Notes under the pieces: model-generated
The model's input: only the letters and a program-made list of their open reading frames with translations
Told to the model about the DNA's origin: nothing
Databases searched by the model: none
Origin: Gemmatimonadota bacterium
Lineage (GTDB): Bacteria; Gemmatimonadota; Gemmatimonadetes; Gemmatimonadales; Gemmatimonadaceae
Reading direction: 5' to 3'
DNA: 45,689 nucleotides
NCBI GenBank assembly: GCA_947461225.1
Contig: CANHJV010000010.1
Span: forward strand, 1 to 45,689
Part shown: in pieces, positions 8,440 to 15,827 of the stretch
How the letters are laid out: every line of letters begins with the position of its first letter
Position numbering within the stretch: the first letter of the stretch is position 1
Program-made: the position numbers and the translations under genes

Positions 8440-11400
8440 TTTTGTGCTCCCGCGCCCACGGCGCGAATACGTTCGATCACGTCGCCGCGCACGGGCTGCG
8501 GCATCGCTTGCAGGTAGCTCGCCAGCATGTCCACATCACGGACAGGTAGCACGTCTACGGAAATCGTACGCGCCAGCATCGTACCTTCGGCATCGTCGAT
8601 CATGAAATCGTTCACGGCCAACGAGTAGATCCGGTCGGGATCGAGCGGCGCGCCGTTGGCGCCGAGCACGCGGACCACGCGCTGCCCTTGCGGCTTGGCC
8701 GGATCGAATTCGATCGTGAGACCACTCACGTGCGTATTCGGCCGGCCATTCCACACCCAGCGCTCGGCATTGGCCACGAGATCGCGGCCGCGCAGACGAA
8801 CACGGACGAGCACGTTACCGAAGGGCGAAATCTGATACACGCCGCCGAACGTGATCGGACCTGCCGGGACGTCCGTGCGGATACCACCGTTGTTCCAAGC
8901 GCCGAAGTCGGCATTGCCCTTCACCCGCGCCGCGTCGGCCACGATGTTGCCCAGCGGATACTGATCGCTGTTCCGCACGAAGGACGTGGCGATGGTCGCC
9001 ACCCGCCGATCGATGCGCACCTGCACTTTGGCTGTGGCCGCCGTGACGATGGAGTCGACCACCGGATCGGCCCCGGCGCGGGCTTCGCCGAACACGCTTC
9101 GCACCTCGGCCCGGGCCGGTCCGCCGTCCAGCGGGATATCGACCACGGCAATGGCGCGGCCGTTCGACGTCGTCTGCACCACGGGCATGTCGCGACGTCG
9201 CAGGGCCACGTTCCAGTGCGCATGGCCCATCACGAACAGGTCGGGCTTGTCGGTGAGCTTGTCGATGATGCTGATACCACCGCCGGTGCAGGCATCCGGC
9301 TTGTCGCGGTCGCAGCGCGCGCCATCATGCGCCAGCGCGATCACGACTTGTGCCCCGCCCGCGCGCAGCGCCCGCACGCGTTCGCTGATGATTGGCGCCG
9401 GATCGAGGAACTTGAGCTGCCGTACGTTACGCGCCTTCGTCGAGGTGGCCGTATGCTCGCCGGCCGTGCCGACAATGCCGATGCGCACGCCACCGCGTAC
9501 CACGACCGTATCGGCGCGCAACCACGGCAGCGGGCGACCATCAGCGCCACGGACGTTGGCGCCAAGGACCGCGTACCGGAGCTCCTGCAAGCGCATACGG
9601 AGCGTGTCCTGTCCGAAATCAAACTCGTGATTGCCGAGCGCACCGGCCGCTACGTGGAGCCGGTTGAATACCGCCACCGTGGGCTTACCCGCATCCCAGT
9701 CGGAGGCCGGCGCGCCGGAGAACAGGTCACCGGCATCGACCACCAGACTCTGGCACAGTCCGGTGCATTCGCGCTGCGCTTGCTCGATCGCCGCCGACAA
9801 CGCCACGGCACCGCCCTGTGAACGCCCACGATCATCCGGGCGGTTCGCCAGCGCGCCGTGAAAGTCACTCATGGTGATCACCCGCAACGTCCGGCCCGGT
9901 GGCGCGGCATCCGCCGGCGCAGCCGCGGGCGCAGCCGCGGGCGCGCCACCAGCCGCCTCACCCGCCCGCCCGCGATTCTGCTCGCGATACGCCATCGCCC
10001 GCGCTGCCGCTGGCTCCAGCCGCCAGTTCACCCTGGCGTACTTGGCCGGATCGAGCGTCCCCGCCTTGGCCACGTCGTCGATGATCAGCGAGCGGATGTC
10101 GATCTCTTTCTGGAATACGACCGGCGCAGTGGCCAGCATCGCGTAGCCGCCACCACCGCTCTGCCGATAGTTGTTGAGCGCCATGGTGAACGAGTCCCCA
10201 GGCTGCACGGCACGGCCGTTCCGTGTGAGCGTCGTGATGCGGGCACCGGCCGGCTTCGACACATCGATGACGTAATCCACCCCCGTCACCACGTCGAAGT
10301 TGTAGCCCGGAATCTTGGGGTCGACCAAACCGCCGGCCGGGGCCGAACCGTCTGGCGACAGCGTGCGGTAGTACAAGGCCGACTGTTCGAGAAACGCGCG
10401 TAACTGGGCGCCCGTAATGCGCACCGCGCGTAGCGTATTCTCGTACGGATACAGCTTAGAGAGCGACGCCTGCGTCACGGCCCCCGTGTCGAGCGTGGCG
10501 TCGAGGGAAAATGCGGCGGTGGCCGACAGCTCCGCCCCCGACGCGCGACGCATCACTTCGTTGATCAAATCGGTAACCGGGGCATCCACCACCCGGGAAC
10601 TGTCGGCACGCCACGTCACCGCGGTACGACCCACCGGCGTGGTCACCCACGTGACCGTGGCCTTGTGCGTCGACGCCGACGCCGCCAGCACGGCTGGCGA
10701 CTCCACGTGGCCGGCCACCCTCACCGACTGACCGCGGTGCTTCACCACCGCCCACTTCCCCTTCGACTTCTCAAGCGTCAACGTGGCCAGCGCCACCGAG
10801 GCCGCCCAGTTACGCGGCTGCACCAGCAAGGCACCATTGATCGTGGAGTCCACCAGCTCAGCGTGCGAATGGCCGTACACCACCAGGTTGATCCCGTCGA
10901 TCTCGCGGGGCACGCGGGCCGCCACATTCTCCGACGGCAGTCCCGTGGCCACCGTGTCATAGGTGGCCGCGCCATCGAGGCCCGAGTGCAGCAGCACGAC
11001 CACCACATCGGCTTTGCGCTTGCGTACCTCGCTCACCGCCCCGCGCACCGACGCCACGATATCGCTCACCGTGAGACCCGCCTCGCGCAGATTGTCGCGG
11101 TCCCACAGCATCGAGCCCGGCGTCGTGCCACCGATGACCGCGATGCGCACCCCCCGCCGGTCGATCAGCGTGTACGGCGCCACAAACGGGCGTCCTTGCG
11201 CATCACGCACGTTGGCGGCCAGGAACGGGAACGCCGCCTTGGAGATCGCCGCCCGCAGCGTCGGGACGCCAAAGTTGAACTCATGATTGCCGAGCACCGC
11301 CGCGTCGTAGTGCATCACGTTCATGGCGGCGATCATCGGGTGCACCGGCGGCGGTGTCACCTTGGCCGCCACATACAGCAGGGGATTGCCGGACAGGAGG

Positions 11401-11648
11401 TCGCCGCCATCCACCAGCAGCACCCGGCCGGGATTGACCGCGCGAACGGAATCCACGATCGTCGCCGCTCCCGCCAAGGAGCGGGCCGGGTCGGCGGCGT
11501 TGGCGTAGTAGTCCCACCCGCGCAGACGCCCATGAACGTCGGTGGTGGCGGCAATCACCAGATCGAACCGTCCCGACTGCGCAGGCAGAGGGGCAACCGC
11601 GGCCAGTGTCAACACAGCCGCGGTGAGTAGCGAAGGCAAGCGTCCCAT
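8436..11648 (-). CDS. Tandem-fused 5'-nucleotidase / 2',3'-cyclic phosphodiesterase (two metallophosphatase modules)
   Basis: 1070 aa with signal peptide. Two metallophosphoesterase cores: 'AATTDVHGRLRGWD...DGGDLLSGNP...GNHEFNFG' and 'ITMSDFHGALANRP...DAGDLFSGAP...GNHEFDFG', each followed by a 5'-nucleotidase C-domain, joined by an Ala/Pro linker. Confidence 0.93.
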   Translation of the reverse strand: MGRLPSLLTAAVLTLAAVAPLPAQSGRFDLVIAATTDVHGRLRGWDYYANAADPARSLAGAATIVDSVRAVNPGRVLLVDGGDLLSGNPLLYVAAKVTPPPVHPMIAAMNVMHYDAAVLGNHEFNFGVPTLRAAISKAAFPFLAANVRDAQGRPFVAPYTLIDRRGVRIAVIGGTTPGSMLWDRDNLREAGLTVSDIVASVRGAVSEVRKRKADVVVVLLHSGLDGAATYDTVATGLPSENVAARVPREIDGINLVVYGHSHAELVDSTINGALLVQPRNWAASVALATLTLEKSKGKWAVVKHRGQSVRVAGHVESPAVLAASASTHKATVTWVTTPVGRTAVTWRADSSRVVDAPVTDLINEVMRRASGAELSATAAFSLDATLDTGAVTQASLSKLYPYENTLRAVRITGAQLRAFLEQSALYYRTLSPDGSAPAGGLVDPKIPGYNFDVVTGVDYVIDVSKPAGARITTLTRNGRAVQPGDSFTMALNNYRQSGGGGYAMLATAPVVFQKEIDIRSLIIDDVAKAGTLDPAKYARVNWRLEPAAARAMAYREQNRGRAGEAAGGAPAAAPAAAPADAAPPGRTLRVITMSDFHGALANRPDDRGRSQGGAVALSAAIEQAQRECTGLCQSLVVDAGDLFSGAPASDWDAGKPTVAVFNRLHVAAGALGNHEFDFGQDTLRMRLQELRYAVLGANVRGADGRPLPWLRADTVVVRGGVRIGIVGTAGEHTATSTKARNVRQLKFLDPAPIISERVRALRAGGAQVVIALAHDGARCDRDKPDACTGGGISIIDKLTDKPDLFVMGHAHWNVALRRRDMPVVQTTSNGRAIAVVDIPLDGGPARAEVRSVFGEARAGADPVVDSIVTAATAKVQVRIDRRVATIATSFVRNSDQYPLGNIVADAARVKGNADFGAWNNGGIRTDVPAGPITFGGVYQISPFGNVLVRVRLRGRDLVANAERWVWNGRPNTHVSGLTIEFDPAKPQGQRVVRVLGANGAPLDPDRIYSLAVNDFMIDDAEGTMLARTISVDVLPVRDVDMLASYLQAMPQPVRGDVIERIRAVGAGAQK
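9919..9942. repeat. 12-bp tandem duplication (gcagccgcgggc x2) encoding the Ala/Pro interdomain linker
   Basis: Direct read of GCAGCCGCGGGC GCAGCCGCGGGC; encodes part of APAAAPAAAPADAAPP. Confidence 0.8.
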
Positions 11649-11822
11649 AGCGGAAAGCTAGCGGTACCGGCGGCCAAACGCTTGCCCCTCCTCTCGGCCC
11701 CCGCGAACTTGCCCATATCGGTTCCGGCCGCCGATACGCTTCCGTTACACCGTCGTGGCGGTCCGGTCACGACAAGGGGACAGGTTGACCATCGTGCAGT
11801 GTCGGAACCGGAATAGCCGCTC

Positions 11823-12491
11823 ATGAAACCGCTGATCATCGGGATCGCAGGCGGCACCGGCTCAGGGAAGTCCACGGTCGCACGCAAGGTTGCCGAAGCA
11901 TTGCCCGACGCTTCGGTCGCCTTTCTCGAGATGGACGCGTACTACCGCGACTTCCGGCACCTCACGTTGTCGCAGTTGCATCACGTGAATTGGGATCATC
12001 CCGATGCCTTCGACGTGGAGTTGCTCACCGTGCACCTCGATGCGCTCTCGCGCGGCGAAGCGGTGGACATGCCCGTTTACGAATTCGCGACCCATTCCCG
12101 AAGTGAACGCACCCGACGCATCGCGCCGGCAGACGTGGTCGTCATTGACGGCATCCTGCTGCTGGCCGATACCAATGTGCGTGCGCTGTGCGATGTGAAG
12201 GTCTTCGTCGATGCCGACCCCGACATCCGGCTCATCCGTCGCATTCGCCGCGATACGGCGGTGCGCGGACGGACGCTCGAGTCGGTGCTCGACCAGTACC
12301 TGAACACCGTGCAACCGATGCATCTGCAGTTCGTCGAACCCAGCAAACGCTACGCTGACGTGATCGTCCCGAGAGGCGGCAGCAACCTCGTCGCCATCGA
12401 GATGATCGTCGCCAAGATCCAGCGTCGGCTCGTCTCGCGCGCGGCTGCGCGAACCCCACTGCCCGTGCCCGTAACGGCCGAACCGGCCTGA
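11823..12491 (+). CDS. udk: Uridine kinase
   Basis: 'IIGIAGGTGSGKSTVARKV' Walker A, 'LEMDAYYRDFRHL', 'NWDHPDAFD'. Confidence 0.94.
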   Translation: MKPLIIGIAGGTGSGKSTVARKVAEALPDASVAFLEMDAYYRDFRHLTLSQLHHVNWDHPDAFDVELLTVHLDALSRGEAVDMPVYEFATHSRSERTRRIAPADVVVIDGILLLADTNVRALCDVKVFVDADPDIRLIRRIRRDTAVRGRTLESVLDQYLNTVQPMHLQFVEPSKRYADVIVPRGGSNLVAIEMIVAKIQRRLVSRAAARTPLPVPVTAEPA

Positions 12492-12503
12492 GTCTGACAC
12501 TGC

Positions 12504-13220
12504 ATGCAAGCTGCGCCGTCCTCTGAACGCATCCTCGTCGTTGACGATGAGCCCGAGATTGTCGCGCTCGTCACCTATCATCTCGCGAAAGTCGGGTACC
12601 GCGTCGCGACGGCGGCTACCGGACAGGAAGCGCTCGATCTCGCCCGTCGTGAGCGACCCTCACTGATGGTGCTCGACCTCATGCTGCCTGGCATCTCCGG
12701 GTTCGATGTGCTCGAGCAGCTTCGGTCCGATGAGAGCACCCGCGACATCGCCGTCCTGATGCTCACCGCGCGCCGCGAAGAGCCCGATCGCATTCGCGGG
12801 CTCTCGCTGGGCGCCGACGATTACCTCACCAAGCCGTTCAGCCCGGCCGAACTCGTGCTGCGCGTCGGGGCCATCCTGCGCCGGACCGGCAACACCGCCC
12901 CCGTGAACGCCGACACGCTCGTGATCGGGCCCCTGCACATCGACCGCGCGGCCATGGCCGTGAAAGTCGAAGGACAGGAAGTCGATCTCACGCCCACCGA
13001 ATTCAAGCTGCTCCTCACGCTGGTGGAGCGGCGCGGCCGCGTGCAGGGTCGTGGGCTGTTGCTGGAAACGGTGTGGGATGCCGCCCCCGATATTCAGACG
13101 CGGACGGTCGACATGCACGTCCAGCGGCTGCGCACCAAACTCGGCGCCGCCGGTGACATGATCGAGACCGTGCGCGGCTTCGGCTACCGCTTCCGTGCGG
13201 CCATGCCGCGCGGCGCGTGA
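12504..13220 (+). CDS. phoB: PhoB-type two-component response regulator (OmpR family)
   Basis: Receiver 'ILVVDDEPEIVALVTYHL...LMVLDLMLPG...GADDYLTKPFSPAEL' plus winged-helix 'LTPTEFKLLLTLVERRGRV...DIQTRTVDMHVQRLRTKLG'. Adjacent to a PhoR-like kinase and the pst genes. Confidence 0.9.
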   Translation: MQAAPSSERILVVDDEPEIVALVTYHLAKVGYRVATAATGQEALDLARRERPSLMVLDLMLPGISGFDVLEQLRSDESTRDIAVLMLTARREEPDRIRGLSLGADDYLTKPFSPAELVLRVGAILRRTGNTAPVNADTLVIGPLHIDRAAMAVKVEGQEVDLTPTEFKLLLTLVERRGRVQGRGLLLETVWDAAPDIQTRTVDMHVQRLRTKLGAAGDMIETVRGFGYRFRAAMPRGA

Positions 13221-13257
13221 ACGCACCGCGACCGGCCGCCCCCGCTCAGCGCGCGTC

Positions 13258-14676
13258 ATGAGACTCGCGCAGCGCATCGTCGTGAACAGCTTCGTCGTCG
13301 CGACGCTCCTGGTCGGCATTGTGCTGTTCGCCGTGGAGCGGCGCGTCACCGAGCGCGTACGCGCCGAGGAGCCCACCGCGGCCGCGTCGGCCGATGAGTT
13401 TCTCGCCAAGGTCCGTCGCGACATCGTCATCGCCGGACTGGCCGCGCTGCTCGTCGGCGTGGCGTTGGCGCAGGTGCTCGCCGCGCCCGTCGCTCGTCCC
13501 ATCGAGGAACTGCGCGACGTGGCCCGCGGTCTGGCCGCCGGCGACCTCACGCAACGTCCGTCCCGCGCGATCGCGGGGGGCGAAGTCGGCGATCTGGCGG
13601 AAGCCCTTCGGCGCCTCGCCGAACAGCTCGAGGCCCGCCTACAGGCGTTGCAGGGCGAAGAGGCGCTCCTGGTCGCCCTCACCGAATCGCTCAACGAAGG
13701 GGTCATCGCCGTCGATGCGCGGCAACGGGTGGTGCGGATCAACGAGACCGCGCGACAGCTGCTTCGCCTGCGCGAGCCGGTGCCCTTCCCCGCCGACTTC
13801 CTGCCGCGCGACCGCACGCTGCGCGAAGCGCTGTCGGCCGTGCTCTCCGGCGCCGAAGCAGTCCCCGACGAAGTCCGCGTCGATGATCGCACGCTCTCGC
13901 TCACCGCGCGTCCGCTGCCAGACGGCGGCGCCGTCCTGGCCCTGTATGATCTCACGCCGGTCCGTCGCCTCGAAGCGGTCCGCCGTGATTTCGTGGCCAA
14001 CGTGTCGCACGAACTGCGCACGCCGCTGACCGTGATCGGCGGCTTCGTGGAGACGCTGCAGGACGAGGAGCTGCCCCCCGACCTGCGCCGTCAGTTCCTC
14101 GCGATGTGCGAGGGCAACGTCCATCGCATGCAGCGCATCGTGGACGATCTGCTCGACCTGTCGCGTATCGAATCGGGAGGATGGGTGCCCAACCCGACCG
14201 ATCTCGACGTGGCGTCGATCGCCGCCGAGGTCCTCGCCCCGCTGCAGACGGCGGCGACCACGAAGGGCGTGGCCCTCCGAACCGAGATCGGCGCCGGTGC
14301 CGACCACCTGTCCATCGACCCCACGGCCGCGCGACAGATTTTAAGCAACCTCGCCGAGAACGCCCTGCGCCACACCACCACCGGTGAGGTCGTGCTCTTC
14401 TCGCAGATCGATGACGGTGGGACGCGCATCGGCGTGCGTGACACCGGCTGCGGCATCGGCCCCGAACACCTGCCTCGGATCTTCGAGCGGTTTTACCGGG
14501 CCGACCCCGGTCGCTCGCGCGAAGCCGGCGGTACGGGGCTGGGGCTGGCCATCGTGCGCCATCTGGCCGAGTCCCACGGGGGCAAGGTCAAGGCCGAGTC
14601 GGAGCCCGGCGTCGGCACCACGATCTCGGCCTGGATCCCTGCCGACGACTCCGCGGAGAGCTACTCCGTAGGCTGA
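13258..14676 (+). CDS. phoR: PhoR-type sensor histidine kinase
   Basis: Start MRLAQRIVVNSFVV at 13258; HAMP-like region, PAS, 'FVANVSHELRTPLTVIGGFVETL', 'GCGIGPEHLPRIFERFYRADPGRSREAGGTGLGLAIVRHL'. Confidence 0.9.
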   Translation: MRLAQRIVVNSFVVATLLVGIVLFAVERRVTERVRAEEPTAAASADEFLAKVRRDIVIAGLAALLVGVALAQVLAAPVARPIEELRDVARGLAAGDLTQRPSRAIAGGEVGDLAEALRRLAEQLEARLQALQGEEALLVALTESLNEGVIAVDARQRVVRINETARQLLRLREPVPFPADFLPRDRTLREALSAVLSGAEAVPDEVRVDDRTLSLTARPLPDGGAVLALYDLTPVRRLEAVRRDFVANVSHELRTPLTVIGGFVETLQDEELPPDLRRQFLAMCEGNVHRMQRIVDDLLDLSRIESGGWVPNPTDLDVASIAAEVLAPLQTAATTKGVALRTEIGAGADHLSIDPTAARQILSNLAENALRHTTTGEVVLFSQIDDGGTRIGVRDTGCGIGPEHLPRIFERFYRADPGRSREAGGTGLGLAIVRHLAESHGGKVKAESEPGVGTTISAWIPADDSAESYSVG

Positions 14677-15605
14677 TCCGATCTCGGCGGGCTCGCCGAT
14701 GTGTCGTCCAACGGGCGTGGCGCGGCGTCGGAAGAGGACACGGCGCTCTCGCGGAGCGACGGAGCCGCCGATTCATGACGTCGGGCGCGGCGACCGGCGA
14801 ACGCTTCGGCCATCAGGCGCGGCAGCATCACCCCCGCCGGTCCCTCGATCGGCAAAATGCTCGGGCCCCGACGCTGCCCGTCCATACTGGGATTCACCAC
14901 GATCACGGTGGCACCGTGGGTGGCCGAGATCCACGGCAACGACGCCGCGGGTTCCACCAGATTTGACGTGCCCACCGAGAGGAACACGTCACAGGCCACC
15001 GCTGCACTGCGGGCCGCCTCGAACTCCGCCATCGGCATCGGCTCGCCGAACCACACCACATCCGGCCGCATCAGGGCCCCACAGGTCGGGCACTTCGGTG
15101 GCTCCGCAGCCTGTGCGTCTGTGGGCACCATGGTACCAGGACAGCCGGCACTGCAACGCGCCCGCATGAGCGAGCCATGCAGGCTGATGACGTCACGCGA
15201 CCCGGCCCGTTCGTGCAGGTCGTCCACGTTCTGCGTCACCAGCGTGCAGTGCGCCACCCGCGAGGCCAGCGTGACCAGCGCCTGATGCGCCGGATTGGGC
15301 TGGGCCGCCCGCACCATGGTGCGACGGGCGGCATACCACTGCCACACGCGATTCGGATGCGCCGCAAAGGCGTCGGGGGTGGCCAACTCCTGCGGCGAAT
15401 ACTTCGCCCAGAGCCCCGTTTGGGCATCGCGAAACGTCGGGATACCGCTTTCGGCCGATACGCCGGCGCCGGCGAGCACGCACACGTGTTCGGCCGCCCG
15501 AAGGGCACGGGCCGCGACCGAGAGGGCCTCGGCGCGGGTCTGCGGGTCGGTCGGCGGGGGCGACGCGACGCGTCGACGCTCGAGCAGGGGATCAGAGGGA
15601 GCCAT
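14661..15605 (-). CDS. NAD-dependent protein deacylase (sirtuin, CobB-like)
   Basis: 'VLAGAGVSAESGIPTFRDAQTGLWAKY', 'LVTQNVDDLHERAGS', 'LHGSL' and Cys pairs for structural zinc. Confidence 0.93.
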   Translation of the reverse strand: MAPSDPLLERRRVASPPPTDPQTRAEALSVAARALRAAEHVCVLAGAGVSAESGIPTFRDAQTGLWAKYSPQELATPDAFAAHPNRVWQWYAARRTMVRAAQPNPAHQALVTLASRVAHCTLVTQNVDDLHERAGSRDVISLHGSLMRARCSAGCPGTMVPTDAQAAEPPKCPTCGALMRPDVVWFGEPMPMAEFEAARSAAVACDVFLSVGTSNLVEPAASLPWISATHGATVIVVNPSMDGQRRGPSILPIEGPAGVMLPRLMAEAFAGRRARRHESAAPSLRESAVSSSDAAPRPLDDTSASPPRSDQPTE

Positions 15606-15678
15606 TACACGGCGAGAATATCACGACAGGGCACGGCGCACCAGCCCCCTTGCCCGTCGGCTCTCGCCTCAGGACTCC

Positions 15679-15707
15679 GTGACACAACCGTTGCACAACC
15701 GTGCGGA
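15679..15707 (+). promoter_or_regulatory. Candidate PHO box: GTGACAC-AACC-GTTGCAC-AACC-GTGCGGA
   Basis: Exact 9-bp direct repeat CACAACCGT at 15683-15691 and 15694-15702, 11-bp period; about 120 bp upstream of the TonB receptor start. Confidence 0.6.
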
Positions 15708-15827
15708 GATCGAAACCTGAGTCACGAAGCTTACCTGTCATCCGGAGCCCACGCGGTCCGGAATGCCTGGAACCACGAGCGCCCGAACGGGCGTCTCCGC
15801 AGTCTACATATACCGACCCGATCATCC

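Noticed and set aside
15779-15794. Small GCGCCCG-aa-CGGGCGT hairpin in the TonB receptor leader as a riboswitch
   Set aside because: Too short and simple; no conserved riboswitch core recognised.
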